A stretch of DNA of 64,000 nt from Solibacter sp039934035. GTDB lineage: Bacteria; Acidobacteriota; Terriglobia; Bryobacterales; Bryobacteraceae. The stretch is from positions 1 to 64,000 of the forward strand of contig JBDTMZ010000011.1 of NCBI GenBank assembly GCA_039934035.1, read 5' to 3'. Both the position numbers and the translations under genes were made by a program. A model generated the notes under the pieces. The model worked only from the letters and a program-made list of their open reading frames with translations, was not told where the DNA came from and ran no database searches. Shown piece after piece: positions 51,601-60,250 of the stretch. Position 1 is the stretch's first letter; each line of letters begins with the position of its first letter.

Positions 51601-52175
51601 TCGTTCAGGTTGCCCCGCGTTCCGCCCATCGAGAAGTTCACGATGTGCGTCGGTTCGAAAGGCCGATCCAGCCGCACGCTGCCATTAAACGTCACGCCCG
51701 CCGTCAGGCCGATCAGCAGGAAGGGATTGCCATAGGAAACCGGCAGATCCGAAATCCGTTTGGAGTCGATCACCGTGCCGTTGGAAGCCGATTCCGTGCT
51801 CAGCAGCGGGGTCTCGGTGCTCACCGTCACGGTCTGCTCCGCTCCCCCCACTTCGAGCTGAATGCTGATATCCAGCCGGTCCGCCACCCGCACCTCGACG
51901 TTGCGGATCGCCTTCTTGAAGCCCTGCTGGGTTACCGCCACCTGGTATTCGCCCGGCGCCAGCGCCGCAGCCCGGTAGATGCCTTCGGCATTGGTTGTGA
52001 TGTCCGTCTTGGCGGCCGTCCCGGAATTGGTGACGGTCACCGCCGCATTCGGGATTACCGAGCCGCTCTGGTCCGTAACGCGCCCGGAAATCGTACCTTT
52101 TGTGTCCTGCGCCCAAGCCGAGCCCGCGATCAGCAGGCACAGAATGGCGATCATTGAGTAAATGCGACTAGGCAT
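48612..52175 (-). CDS. Oar-type TonB-dependent receptor with carboxypeptidase-regulatory domain
   Basis: 1187 residues from ATG 52175, which has AGAGGAG six bases upstream; the ATG at 52250 would be a non-exported extension. Signal peptide (SMIAILCLLIAGSAWAQ), CarboxypepD_reg domain (GTISGRVTDQSGSVIPNAAVTVTN..YQVAVTQQGFKKAIRNVEV), plug (SYGNPFLLIGLTAGVTFNG.. 'SMGGTRGNLNDITIDGAPATATANGNEV', 'FDAGFGQTQGGVTTISIKSGTN') and a large beta barrel ending MSLRFLF with terminal Phe. Same architecture as the 17303 receptor but clearly diverged, so a different substrate is likely. Transcribed alone. Confidence 0.93.
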   Translation of the reverse strand: MPSRIYSMIAILCLLIAGSAWAQDTKGTISGRVTDQSGSVIPNAAVTVTNSGTAAKTDITTNAEGIYRAAALAPGEYQVAVTQQGFKKAIRNVEVRVADRLDISIQLEVGGAEQTVTVSTETPLLSTESASNGTVIDSKRISDLPVSYGNPFLLIGLTAGVTFNGSVRLDRPFEPTHIVNFSMGGTRGNLNDITIDGAPATATANGNEVTASYVPMTDIVQEFKVQTNTFDAGFGQTQGGVTTISIKSGTNNLHGSVNYSFQRPSFWANDFFLNKAGTPRPDFLFNRWGGSLSGPVWFPKLYNGKNKTFFLFGYEGIRDSRPRHDDTTNTIPTPAMQGGDFSALLSDKIIPATSRITIYDPSTRQAIAGGRIQSTPFPNNVIPSNQFDPVGKAIMNYYPKTETTPGDPLGLSNYQDATTAEKAKYYNVTGRIDQNLGDKQRFFVRYSKYIRNSTYNEYFKNAFVGDQFYFYAYSAAFDHVATITPTVLLNTRYSYNRFIRGGDQPESAVGFDLASLKFSPQFIAQVPPDQVRFPRINYASTSYIGNGHTNERRPVNNHTVAATLTKSAGKHSVRTGFEYRVYQEADSFKSNQQTVQFTFGTTWTRGQFDNTAGSTNGIGQSIAAFLLGKPDSGSITRQSDYIEQSGSWGFFVQDDWKLTPKLTVNLGLRYEFETPLHERYNRSTLDFLTSYTQPISAAAQAAYASIYPTLSGGFAELPPSALVLKGGMTFAGENGNGGGLYHTPKNVFMPRLGIAYQLDNKTVLRTGMGMFAGFLGERRGDVIQQGFTQNTAMTVSRDNGLTFAATMANPFPTGVAEAVGSAAGLQTYLGQGLSYFNQSPKIPITTRWEASLQRQIGSFLLQADYIGNKTNHIELTRNINTLPFKYLSTMKTRDDVYNAYLTQNIANPLYNLVPGNTQGIYTSTTTNRQTLLSPFPAFGSNAINATENTGYAWYHSFQFTASKRFSKGFTVQGSYTYQKWQQAVNLLNPSDLRPIEEISDADAPHRINISSVWALPFGKGRHFLNSTSGLVERLVGGWEISGIWSLQSGFPLQWNNALYYGNPADIVLPLGQRSPDHWFNVANFEAGTTRQLLANQVRTWPLRFSQIRGPRQNNVDVAVIKQTRITEGKNLEFRAEALNLANHPLFPNPNMTLTTAQTAKDTGFGQISASTMNNYARRLQMSLRFLF

Positions 52176-52483
52176 GGAGACTCCTCTATTCCCTAAAAAT
52201 GTCCGAACCGCGGCGGGAGCAAACCCGCCCATTTCTATCTTGGGCTGCACCGGCGCCCGTGAAAGCTGCCAGCCAACCTAGTCCACCAAAGTTGCAGTAA
52301 TTCTATGCCGACCGTAATACTCTGTAAAGCGAATCGCCGCGGCCGTGCCGCGTTCCGCAGTACAAAACTACGCGGTCCGTGATGGGATCGTTAAGCTGTG
52401 ATTAGAGTTGAAGTTAAGTGAGGTTTGTTACATCCGTGCAGAGGCGGGTCGCAAAACATCCAATTTTGTAATGCAAAACAAAT
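52176..52483. other. 308-bp gap: receptor 5' leader and promoter region
   Basis: Upstream of the receptor start (minus strand) it holds a promoter (52300-52328) and, in the leader, a 6-bp hairpin GGCGGG/CCCGCC (52212-52229). The far side meets the pgk terminator. No additional gene is visible. Confidence 0.5.
52300..52328 (-). promoter_or_regulatory. Sigma70-type promoter of the second TonB-dependent receptor
   Basis: Read on the minus strand: -35 TTTACA (52328-52323), a 17-bp spacer and -10 TAGAAT (52305-52300), each one mismatch from consensus. It predicts a transcript start near 52293 and a leader of about 118 nt before ATG 52175. Confidence 0.65.
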
Positions 52484-52509
52484 ACAGGGAGGGCCTTGGC
52501 CCTCCCTGT
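52470..52509 (-). terminator. Rho-independent terminator of pgk
   Basis: Minus strand: ACAGGGAGGGCC pairs perfectly with GGCCCTCCCTGT (12 bp, plus-strand arms 52484-52495 and 52498-52509). The next bases on the minus strand are ATTTGTTTTGC. Starts 23 bp after the pgk stop. Confidence 0.88.
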
Positions 52510-52531
52510 GGGAGACGGAGCTCGGGAATTC

Positions 52532-53707
52532 TTATCGATTCAATGCCGCGACGCCCGGAAGTACCATGCCCGCCAGAAATTCCAGCGAAGCCCCGCCGCC
52601 GGTCGATACGTGCGAGATCTTCGAGGTCACGCCCGCCGCCTTAATCGCCTTCTCGGAATCGCCGCCGCCCACTATGCTTGTGGCTCCCGATTCGGCTACC
52701 GCTTTGGCCAGCGCGACGGTCCCGGCATCGAAGGGAGGCTTCTCGAAAATCCCCATGGGTCCGTTCCAGATCACCGTCTTGGCGCCCGATACCGCCGCCT
52801 GGAACGCCGCCACAGTGGCGGGTCCTATATCCACCGCGATCTTGCCATCCGGAATCGTGGTCACCACTTCGTGGGCCGCCCCCGCCGCGATCTCCGACAC
52901 CACCACATGGTCTACCGGCAGCAGCAGTTTCTTCCCCAGGGTGGCGAGCAGTTGCTTCGCCAGCTCGATCTTGTCTTCCTCCACCAGCGACTTCCCGGTG
53001 GGCAGACCCTGCGCGCGCAGGAACGTGTAAGCCATGGCGCCGCCGATCACCAGCGTGTCCACTACCTTACCCAAATTCTGAATAACTTCGATCTTATCGG
53101 AGACCTTGGCGCCGCCCAGAATGGCCACGCACGGGCGCGGCGGATTGGTGGTCGCCATGCCCAGGTACTTCAATTCCTGCTCCATCAGCAGCCCGGCCGC
53201 GGCCTGGGGAACGTACTTGATCATGCCTTCCGTGGAAGCGTGCGCGCGGTGCGCGGAACCGAACGCGTCGTTCACGTAGAGATCGCAAAGCGACGCCAGT
53301 TGGCGGGCGAATTCCGGATCGTTCTTCTCTTCTTCCGCGTGGAAGCGCAGGTTTTCGAGCAGCAGCACCTCGCCCGGCGCGGGCTTCATCGCGGCCACTT
53401 CCGGCCCCACACAATCCGGCGCCATCGTCACCGGTTTGCCCAGCAGTTCCCGCAGACGCGCGGCCACCGGTTGCAGGCTCATTTCCGCATTCGGTTTGCC
53501 TTTGGGACGGCCCAGGTGGGACGCCAGAATCACGCCGGCGCCCTGTTCCAGGACATATTGAATCGTGGGCAGCGACGCTTTGATGCGCTTGTCGCTGGTA
53601 ATTTCCATGACGCCCTGCTCATTCTTTTGCAGCGGCACATTGAAATCCACGCGGATGAAAACTCGTTTGCCTTTCAGGTCGAGATCGCGAACGGATAAAT
53701 AGGACAT
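52532..53707 (-). CDS. pgk: Phosphoglycerate kinase
   Basis: 391 residues. 'KRVFIRVDFNVPL' and 'ILASHLGRPKG' (substrate N-domain), 'LLLENLRFHAEEEKNDPEFARQLASLCDLYVNDAFGSAHRAHAST', then the nucleotide domain 'AILGGAKVSDKI', 'WNGPMGIFEKPPFDAGT' and 'IVGGGDSEKAI'. Start ATG 53707 with GAGG upstream. Glycolytic/gluconeogenic ATP step. It lies 69 bp downstream of hpnB on the same strand; a shared transcript is possible, with a strong terminator after pgk. Confidence 0.98.
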   Translation of the reverse strand: MSYLSVRDLDLKGKRVFIRVDFNVPLQKNEQGVMEITSDKRIKASLPTIQYVLEQGAGVILASHLGRPKGKPNAEMSLQPVAARLRELLGKPVTMAPDCVGPEVAAMKPAPGEVLLLENLRFHAEEEKNDPEFARQLASLCDLYVNDAFGSAHRAHASTEGMIKYVPQAAAGLLMEQELKYLGMATTNPPRPCVAILGGAKVSDKIEVIQNLGKVVDTLVIGGAMAYTFLRAQGLPTGKSLVEEDKIELAKQLLATLGKKLLLPVDHVVVSEIAAGAAHEVVTTIPDGKIAVDIGPATVAAFQAAVSGAKTVIWNGPMGIFEKPPFDAGTVALAKAVAESGATSIVGGGDSEKAIKAAGVTSKISHVSTGGGASLEFLAGMVLPGVAALNR

Positions 53708-53776
53708 ATAGGCCTCAAGTGACGTAAAGATTGAGCGTAACACGATGCTTCGGGTACCACCCTGAAGGCATGGATT

Positions 53777-54895
53777 TCAGGCGGCGGAGTGCGCGCGCCC
53801 CTTCCACATGCCGCCGCGGCCGCGCCAGTGCGCAACCGCCGAATACAGCGTAGCGCCCAGGTAAAACACGGCGATGGCCGGCAGCAGCGCTGCCCAATAC
53901 CAGGGACGCTCCCCATAGCGCACGGCCGGCAGGTAGCACAGCGTCATCAACAGCCATGCCAGCGCGCCCAGGCCGCGAGCCGCTCCCGGCGGCGCCGCCA
54001 AGGTCAACACTGGCGGCACGAGATAGGTCAACACCAGCCCCAGCACCGTGCCCGCCAACAGTAGCGGAGAATACTGCAACTGCGTGTATGCCGTGCGCGA
54101 CACCATTCGCCCGATCTCGCCGAACGTGGCGTATTCCCGGATGCTGTACGCCTCTCCGCTCAAACCCAGCCACACCCGTCCGCCCGACCCTTTGACCGCC
54201 CGCGCCAGCGCGCAATCGTCAATCAATTCCCCGGCAATGCGTGCGATTCCACCGATCCGCTCCAGCGCCTCGCGCCGGATCAGGATACAACCGCCCGCCG
54301 CGCCCGCGGTCTTTCGCCGGGGATCGCGGATCCACGCCGGCGGATAGAGCTGGAAGAAGAAAAACACGAAGGCCGGTATCAGGGCCTGTTCGGCCAGCGT
54401 CCGGCAGGACAGACGCACCATATAGGACACCAGGTCGTAATCGCCCGCCCGCGCCCGCGCCACCAGTTCCGCCACGTGATCCGGCGGATGCACAATGTCG
54501 GCGTCGGTCAGCAGCAGGTACTCGGCGTCCGCATGCCGCACGCCCTCGGACACCGCCCACATCTTTCCCGTCCAACCCTGGGGCAGGGGACCAGCCACCA
54601 CCACGCGGACATCGGGGGCCGCCGCCCGCGCCACGTCCGCCGTACCGTCATCGCTCGCATCGTCAACCAGCACGATCCCGAACTTGCCGTCATACCGCTG
54701 CGCCGCCAGCGAGCCCAAACTGCGCCCCACCACATCCGCTTCATTGCGCGCCGGAATCACGGCCGTCACCGCCGGCGCGTCATGCGCCGCAACCCCCGTG
54801 AACGGGTCTGGACGCAGGCGCCAGAAGCCCCCGCGTGCCGCCAGCAAATACACCCAGACTGCGAGCGATAGCGCGGCCGTCACGGTCAGCAGCAT
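53777..54895 (-). CDS. hpnB: Hopene-associated glycosyltransferase HpnB
   Basis: 372 residues, GT2 (GT-A) family with membrane helices at the N-terminus (TAALSLAVWVYLLAARGG) and three at the C-terminus. 'AVTAVIPARNEADVVGRSLGSLAAQ', 'IVLVDDASDDGTAD', 'GKMWAVSEGV', 'YLLLTDADIVHPPDHV' (DxD), 'GGCILIRREALERIGGI', 'IDDCALARAVKGSG' are the typical HpnB landmarks. It is thought to act in modification of hopanoids. Together with hpnE (15830) it supports hopanoid production. Divergent from the MutS-like gene. Confidence 0.9.
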   Translation of the reverse strand: MLLTVTAALSLAVWVYLLAARGGFWRLRPDPFTGVAAHDAPAVTAVIPARNEADVVGRSLGSLAAQRYDGKFGIVLVDDASDDGTADVARAAAPDVRVVVAGPLPQGWTGKMWAVSEGVRHADAEYLLLTDADIVHPPDHVAELVARARAGDYDLVSYMVRLSCRTLAEQALIPAFVFFFFQLYPPAWIRDPRRKTAGAAGGCILIRREALERIGGIARIAGELIDDCALARAVKGSGGRVWLGLSGEAYSIREYATFGEIGRMVSRTAYTQLQYSPLLLAGTVLGLVLTYLVPPVLTLAAPPGAARGLGALAWLLMTLCYLPAVRYGERPWYWAALLPAIAVFYLGATLYSAVAHWRGRGGMWKGRAHSAA

Positions 54896-55029
54896 GAACC
54901 CCGATTATCGCGCAACGCCCCGCGATCCCCCCGGGCGAATGCGGATCGATGCCTGACCGGAAGTTCCAGCGCCCGCCATCTCGAATGCGCAGCACCTGCC
55001 AACGCTTCGCGCGACAATAAGTAAGTCTC

Positions 55030-56862
55030 ATGACCGCCGACCCCCGCAGCCTGTACACGCAGCGCCTAACCGAACGCCGTTCCGATATCGAGGCCCTCGA
55101 ACGCCGCCACCGGCTGCTCGGTCACGGCAAACTCGCCATGGCCGCCGCCGGCCTCGTCCTGATTTGGCTCGCCCTGGCGCGCGAAGCCTCTTCCATCCTG
55201 TGGGTGCTTGTCCCCATCGCCGGCTTCGTCGCCCTCGTCGTCGCCCACGAAAAGCTGCTGGGGGAACGCGAACGCCGCCGCCGTGCCGTGCGCTTCTACG
55301 AGAATGCGCTCGCGCGCCTCGACGGTAACTGGCCCGGCACCGGCGAGCCCGGCGATCGCCACGCCAATCCCGAACACCCGTACGCCATCGATCTCGACCT
55401 TTTCGGTAAGGGCAGCATTTTCGAACTGCTCTGCACCGCCCGCACCCGCATCGGCGAAGACCGCCTGGCCGCCTGGCTGAAATTCCCGGCTGCCCCCGGC
55501 GTCGTGCGCGCCCGCCATGCCGCTGTCGACGAACTTCGTCCCCGCGTCGACCTTCGCGAGCAGCTCGCCGTGGTGGCCGAGGAAGCGCGCTCCGGAGTCG
55601 ATCCAGCTCGCCTCGCCGAATGGGGCGAACTTCCCGCCGCGCTGCGCAAGGCCAGCTTTCGCCTGCGCGTCCGCCTGCATACCGCGCTCGGCATCTCTGG
55701 CTTCACCGCCCTCTGGGTCCACCTCGTCCGCTCCGCCAACCTGATCGTCCTTTCCGACCCCGTCGACGCTCTGCTGCTCGATCTGTTTCTGGTCGCGCTT
55801 GTGGTCAACGGCTGGTTTCTCTACCGGCACAGCGGGGTGCTCGGGGCCACGGTTTCCGACGTCGAAGAGGCCGCGCATGAACTCGGAATGCTGTCGGAGG
55901 TGCTCGTCCGCATGGAAGGCGAGCCGTTCACCAGCCCGCTGCTCGCCGACTTGCGCGCTTCGCTCGATTCCGCCGGCGCGCCTCCCTCCCGCCGCCTCGC
56001 CCGCCTCAAGCGCATCGTCGAGAATCTGGATTCCCGCGACAACGTCTTCGTCCGCGTGCTCGAACCTTTCGTCCTCTGGACCCCGCACTGCGCGCTGAAG
56101 GTGGAAGACTGGCGCGCGCACTCCGGCGCCGCCGTGCGCCGCTGGCTGGACGCCGCCGGCGAAATGGAAGCGCTCTGTTCCCTCGCCAGCCATGCCTTCG
56201 AGCATCCTGAAGACCCGTTCCCGGAATTTGTCGAAGAGGGACCCTGCCTGCAGGCCGAAGCCATCGGACACCCGCTGCTGCCCCCCGGCAAGGTCGTGCG
56301 CAACGACCTCACGCTGGGCGGCGACCTCCGCGTCATCGTCGTCTCCGGTTCCAATATGTCCGGCAAAAGCACCATGCTGCGCACTCTTGGCGTCAACGTG
56401 GTACTGGCGCAGGCCGGCGCTCCGGTGCGCGCGCGCAGCCTCCGGCTATCGCCCCTTTCGGTCGGCGCCTCCATCCGGCTGACCGATTCGCTCCAGGGCG
56501 GCGTCTCGCGCTTTTATGCCGAGATCCTTCGCCTTCGCCAGATTCTTGACGAAACCGGCGGTCCGCTGCCTGTTCTCTTCCTAATCGATGAATTCCTGAA
56601 CGGCACCAACTCGCACGATCGCCGCATCGGTGCCGCGGCGCTGGTGCGCGGACTGGTGCGCCGCGGCGCTATCGGCCTCATCACCACCCACGATCTCGCG
56701 CTCGCCGACATCGCCGATGAACTCGGCGTAGCGGCCGCCAACGTACACTTCGAAGATCAGATCGAAGACGGCAAGATCTCCTTCGACTACCACATGCGCC
56801 CCGGCGTTGTCCGCAAGAGCAACGCCATCGAACTCATGCGCCAGGTGGGTCTGGAGATTTGA
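55030..56862 (+). CDS. Membrane-anchored MutS-family ATPase
   Basis: 610 residues. The N-terminus has two adjoining transmembrane helices (LAMAAAGLVLIWLALA; LWVLVPIAGFVALVVA), and a further hydrophobic pair lies near residues 220-260 (ALGISGFTALWVHLV; LLLDLFLVALVVNGWFLY). The middle is helical like MutS lever/clamp. The C-terminus is a MutS ATPase: Walker A 'GSNMSGKSTMLRTLG', 'RLTDSLQGGVSRFYAEILRL', Walker B 'LFLIDEFLNGTNSHDRR', and 'ITTHDLALADIADEL'. It lacks the mismatch-recognition domain, so it is not a canonical repair MutS. Its last codons overlap queG (TTGA). Confidence 0.9.
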   Translation: MTADPRSLYTQRLTERRSDIEALERRHRLLGHGKLAMAAAGLVLIWLALAREASSILWVLVPIAGFVALVVAHEKLLGERERRRRAVRFYENALARLDGNWPGTGEPGDRHANPEHPYAIDLDLFGKGSIFELLCTARTRIGEDRLAAWLKFPAAPGVVRARHAAVDELRPRVDLREQLAVVAEEARSGVDPARLAEWGELPAALRKASFRLRVRLHTALGISGFTALWVHLVRSANLIVLSDPVDALLLDLFLVALVVNGWFLYRHSGVLGATVSDVEEAAHELGMLSEVLVRMEGEPFTSPLLADLRASLDSAGAPPSRRLARLKRIVENLDSRDNVFVRVLEPFVLWTPHCALKVEDWRAHSGAAVRRWLDAAGEMEALCSLASHAFEHPEDPFPEFVEEGPCLQAEAIGHPLLPPGKVVRNDLTLGGDLRVIVVSGSNMSGKSTMLRTLGVNVVLAQAGAPVRARSLRLSPLSVGASIRLTDSLQGGVSRFYAEILRLRQILDETGGPLPVLFLIDEFLNGTNSHDRRIGAAALVRGLVRRGAIGLITTHDLALADIADELGVAAANVHFEDQIEDGKISFDYHMRPGVVRKSNAIELMRQVGLEI

Positions 56863-57884
56863 CCGCCGCCCGCATCCGCGAACTCGCGCGCGCTTGCGGC
56901 TTCGAACTCGCCGGCGTCGCCGCCGCGCTTCCCGCGCCCGATCGCGACCGCTATCACGCCTGGGTCGCCGCGGGCAGGGAAGGGAAGATGAGCTATCTCG
57001 CCGGCCACCGCGCCGCCGTGCGCGATGACCCTCGCCACCTGCTCCCCTCCGCGCGCTCCATCATCGTCGCCGGAAAACTCTACCAGACTCCCTGGCCGCA
57101 CTCCACCCGCTTTCACGATTCCGATCGCGCCTGGATTTCCCGCTACGCCTGGGGCGAGGACTACCATGACGTGATCCGCCGCGACCTGGGACGTCTGGCC
57201 TCTCTGCTGCGCGCGGAGACCGGCGCGGCGTTCGAATCGCGCATCTGCGTCGATACCGCGCCCCTGTTAGAGCGTACCTATGCGCGGCTTGCCGGGCTCG
57301 GCTGGATCGGCCGCAATACCTGCCTCATCAATCAGCAGCAGGGCTCCTGGTTCTTCCTCGGGGAACTGTTGGTCTCGCTTGAAATCATGCCCGATTCGCC
57401 GCCCGCCGATCGCTGCGGCACCTGCATGCGCTGCGTCGAAGCCTGTCCCACCGAGGCCCTGATTCCGCCGCACGGCCTGGATGCCACGCGCTGCATCTCG
57501 TATTTCACCATCGAACTCCGCGGCGAAGTTCCCGAAGAGCACCGTCCGGCGATTGGCAATCATGTCTTCGGTTGCGATATCTGTCAGGACGTTTGTCCCT
57601 GGAATGGCCGCGCCCCCGTCACGGACGATCCCGCTTTTGCGCCTCGCGAATTCGCTCCGAATCTCGCCGCCCTCGCCGCCATCACCGAAACCGAATTCCG
57701 CGCCATGTACCGCGATACGCCCCTCTCCCGCGCCCGCTACTCCGGCTTCCTCCGCAACGTGGCGATTGCCATGGGCAACGCGGCGCTCGAGACTTACCGT
57801 CCCATTCTGGAATCTCTCGCCACCCATCCCGACGCCATCATCGCAAACCACGCCCGCTGGGCACTCTCCCGGCTCTCAGCATAG
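56859..57884 (+). CDS. queG: Epoxyqueuosine reductase QueG
   Basis: 341 residues; cobalamin- and Fe-S-dependent reduction of epoxyqueuosine to queuosine in tRNA. TTG start overlaps the preceding stop. 'VDTAPLLERTYARLAGLGWIGRNTCLINQQQGSWFFLGELL' is diagnostic. Two [4Fe-4S] clusters: CGTCMRCVEACP and CDICQDVCPWN. The C-terminal HEAT-like helical part (RNVAIAMGNAALETYRPILESLATHPDAIIANHARWAL) is shorter than in some QueG, but the protein is complete. Confidence 0.95.
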   Translation: MTAARIRELARACGFELAGVAAALPAPDRDRYHAWVAAGREGKMSYLAGHRAAVRDDPRHLLPSARSIIVAGKLYQTPWPHSTRFHDSDRAWISRYAWGEDYHDVIRRDLGRLASLLRAETGAAFESRICVDTAPLLERTYARLAGLGWIGRNTCLINQQQGSWFFLGELLVSLEIMPDSPPADRCGTCMRCVEACPTEALIPPHGLDATRCISYFTIELRGEVPEEHRPAIGNHVFGCDICQDVCPWNGRAPVTDDPAFAPREFAPNLAALAAITETEFRAMYRDTPLSRARYSGFLRNVAIAMGNAALETYRPILESLATHPDAIIANHARWALSRLSA

Positions 57885-57894
57885 GACAGGGCAA

Positions 57895-58164
57895 CTACTC
57901 GGGCGGCGGGAACCCGTCTGGGATCGCACCGTGCATGATGAAGTCCGAATATTGCTTCAGCGCCGTCGAATAGGCATCGAGAGCAAAACGATAATTTCGG
58001 CCAGTACCCTTAATGAATTCCACGCCGTCAGGATGGGGGAGACCAGTCGGAACGCTTTGGACCATTGCGTCGAACCCAGCGTTGCAGATCTGGTATGCGG
58101 CCCGCGCAACGTCAAGACGCTGTTTTAGGAAAGACTCAATCCGTTCGTGCTCTACTTCCCACAC
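57895..58164 (-). CDS. Small hypothetical protein
   Basis: 89 residues from GTG 58164 (no clear Shine-Dalgarno). Helical N-terminus (HERIESFLKQRLDVARAAYQICNAGFDAMVQ), then 'PTGLPHPDGVEFIKGTGRNYRFALDAYSTALKQYSDFIMHGAIPDGFPPPE'. The composition (few Arg, normal hydrophobic spacing) differs from typical antisense shadows, and it does not overlap queG, so I regard it as likely real. Soluble, no family recognised. Confidence 0.6.
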   Translation of the reverse strand: MWEVEHERIESFLKQRLDVARAAYQICNAGFDAMVQSVPTGLPHPDGVEFIKGTGRNYRFALDAYSTALKQYSDFIMHGAIPDGFPPPE

Positions 58165-58516
58165 GAGGGCAATCCTACCATTTCACCTCGTTCGACGGTA
58201 GCCCCTAATTCGGCAAGCCCGAATCAGGCTTGAAAACTGCCCCGGCCAGTCGTGCTCGCCGCCCTTATTACCAGCCATCCCATTCACTCTAAATCACTTG
58301 TGCGAAATTGGCTTGGTTCCGTCAACCGCCCGGCCGCCCTCGCCGCCGCCACTAGCCCTTCCGGACCATGCGCACTCCCACATATCCACTACATTTGACA
58401 AGCTTTGGCTGCCTTCATATCATGGAACTTCAGCTACACGGCCAGGCGCAGCCCCAATTTGCGCCAACTTGCGCCCAAATGGCAACTACCACGTCTGTCT
58501 GGTCTGGAACATCAAT
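58165..58516. other. 352-bp interval holding the Gld-like cassette promoter
   Basis: Between the divergent small gene and the ABC cassette. Only the promoter at 58395-58423 and short repeated words (TTGCGCCAACTTGCGCCCAA, 58461-58480) are notable; no additional frame looks coding. Confidence 0.5.
58395..58423 (+). promoter_or_regulatory. Near-consensus sigma70 promoter of the ABC cassette
   Basis: TTGACA (58395-58400), a 17-bp spacer and TATCAT (58418-58423): a perfect -35 and one mismatch in the -10. Predicted start near 58430, leaving an 87-nt leader to the ATG at 58517. Confidence 0.75.
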
Positions 58517-59485
58517 ATGATCAAAGTCGAAGGTCTAACCAAGCGATACGCACGCACCATCGCGGTAGACGACATCTCCTTCGAGGTGGAAAAAGGCCAA
58601 ATCGTCGGCTTTCTCGGCCCTAACGGCGCCGGCAAGACCACTACGATGCGCGTCCTTACCTGCTTCCTCCCGCCCACGTCCGGCACGGCCAACATCGCCG
58701 GCTTCGACGTGCTGGAGAACCCGCAGGAGGTCAAGAAGCGCATCGGCTATCTCCCCGAAACCCCGCCCCTCTACCCCGAAATGGAGGTCATCGAATACCT
58801 CAATTTCGTCGGGCAGCTCAAAGGCATTCCCCGCAGCGACATCGGCAAGCGCTCCGACGACGTCATTGGCCGCTGCTCCCTCGGCGACGTCCGAACCAAG
58901 CTCATCGGCAAACTGTCCAAAGGCTTCAAACAGCGCGTCGGCATCGCCCAGGCCATCATCCATAACCCCGACGTCCTTATCCTCGACGAACCCACCTCCG
59001 GCCTCGACCCCAAACAGATCATCGAAATCCGCGACCTCCTCAAGGCCCTCGCCGGTGATCACACCATCATCCTCTCCACTCACATCCTGAGCGAAGTCGA
59101 ACACTCCTGCGATCGCGTCATCATCATTAGCCAGGGCAAACTCGTCGCCCAGGATTCCGTCGCCAACCTCACCAACCGCCTACGCGGCGCCGAAGCCGTC
59201 TGCATCGAGGTCGAAACTGCCGACGGAAATCCCAGCCCCGCGGAAATTCACGGCCGGCTGGAACAGGTCTCCGGCGTCAGCCGCGTCCTCATGCGCGAAC
59301 CCCGCGATGGCCGCGTCGCCTTCGAAATCGAAAGCCTGCAAGGCCGCCACATCCGCTCCGAACTCGCCCGCAGCGTCGTCAACTCCGGCTGGAACCTCTC
59401 CGAACTCCGTCCCGTCGGCCTCAGCCTGGAAGACATCTTCCTGCAACTCACTACCAGCGAAAAGAAAGAAGGGGACACGAAGTGA
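58517..59485 (+). CDS. ABC transporter ATPase, GldA-like
   Basis: 322 residues from ATG 58517. 'LTKRYARTIAVDDISFEVEKGQIVGFLGPNGAGKTTTMRVLTCFLPPTSG' contains Walker A; the signature is degenerate (KLSKGFKQRVGIAQAI), Walker B 'VLILDEPTSGLDPKQ', H-loop 'STHIL'. The C-terminal 90 residues are the dimerisation extension typical of GldA-type/NosF ATPases (VCIEVET...VSGVSRVLM). First gene of a four-gene cassette; its stop overlaps the permease start (GTGA). Confidence 0.93.
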   Translation: MIKVEGLTKRYARTIAVDDISFEVEKGQIVGFLGPNGAGKTTTMRVLTCFLPPTSGTANIAGFDVLENPQEVKKRIGYLPETPPLYPEMEVIEYLNFVGQLKGIPRSDIGKRSDDVIGRCSLGDVRTKLIGKLSKGFKQRVGIAQAIIHNPDVLILDEPTSGLDPKQIIEIRDLLKALAGDHTIILSTHILSEVEHSCDRVIIISQGKLVAQDSVANLTNRLRGAEAVCIEVETADGNPSPAEIHGRLEQVSGVSRVLMREPRDGRVAFEIESLQGRHIRSELARSVVNSGWNLSELRPVGLSLEDIFLQLTTSEKKEGDTK

Positions 59486-60249
59486 AGAACATTCTCCTCA
59501 TCTGCAAAAAAGAGCTCAAAAGCTATTTCGCATCCCCCATCGCCTACCTGCTGATGGCTTTCTTCGGCCTGATCTTCGGTTTCGGCTTCTTTACCGCCAC
59601 CCGCGATTTTGTCCGCTTCAGCTTCCAGGCTCAAATGATGGGACAGCAGCAGCCCATGAACGTGAATGACCAGATCATTCGCCCGCTGCTCGGTTTCGCC
59701 TCCACCATCGCACTCTTCCTCGTCCCCATGATCAGCATGCGGCTGATCGCCGAGGAAAAGCGTACCGGCACCATCGAGCTCCTGCTCACCTCTCCCATCA
59801 AGGACATCGAGATCATCCTCGGTAAATGGTTCGGCGCGGTCGCCCTCTACGCTTGCGTCATGTTCATGTCGGTCCTCAATGTCGCCATGCTCTTCGCCTG
59901 GGGAAAGCCCGACCTCAAGCCGGTCCTGATCGCCTACCTGGGCCTCCTCTTACAAGGCGCCACCCTGTTGGCCATCGGCACGTTCATCTCCACCACCACC
60001 CGCAATCAGATCGTCGCCGGCGGCGTCACGTTCTTCGTCTGCCTGCTGCTCTGGCTGCTCAGTTGGTTCACCGCCTTCGATTCCGGCCCGCTGTCGCAGG
60101 TCGTCAACTACATATCTATCGTCACCCACTTCGAAAACTTTAGTAAGGGAGTGCTCGACTCCAAAGACGTGGTCTTCTATCTCTCCATGATCTTCTTCTC
60201 TCTCTTCATCACCTCCCGGGCGATGGAATCCCTCAGGTGGAGGTCATAA
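59482..60249 (+). CDS. ABC-2 permease, GldF-like
   Basis: 255 residues, GTG start overlapping the ATPase. 'NILLICKKELKSYFASPIAYLLMAFFGLIFGFGF' opens, and 'LIAEEKRTGTIELLLTSPIKDIEIILGKWFGAVAL' is the conserved cytoplasmic coupling region of ABC-2 family 3. Six membrane helices. With the ATPase it forms the transporter core of a Gld-like cassette. Confidence 0.92.
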   Translation: MKNILLICKKELKSYFASPIAYLLMAFFGLIFGFGFFTATRDFVRFSFQAQMMGQQQPMNVNDQIIRPLLGFASTIALFLVPMISMRLIAEEKRTGTIELLLTSPIKDIEIILGKWFGAVALYACVMFMSVLNVAMLFAWGKPDLKPVLIAYLGLLLQGATLLAIGTFISTTTRNQIVAGGVTFFVCLLLWLLSWFTAFDSGPLSQVVNYISIVTHFENFSKGVLDSKDVVFYLSMIFFSLFITSRAMESLRWRS

Positions 60250-60250
60250 C

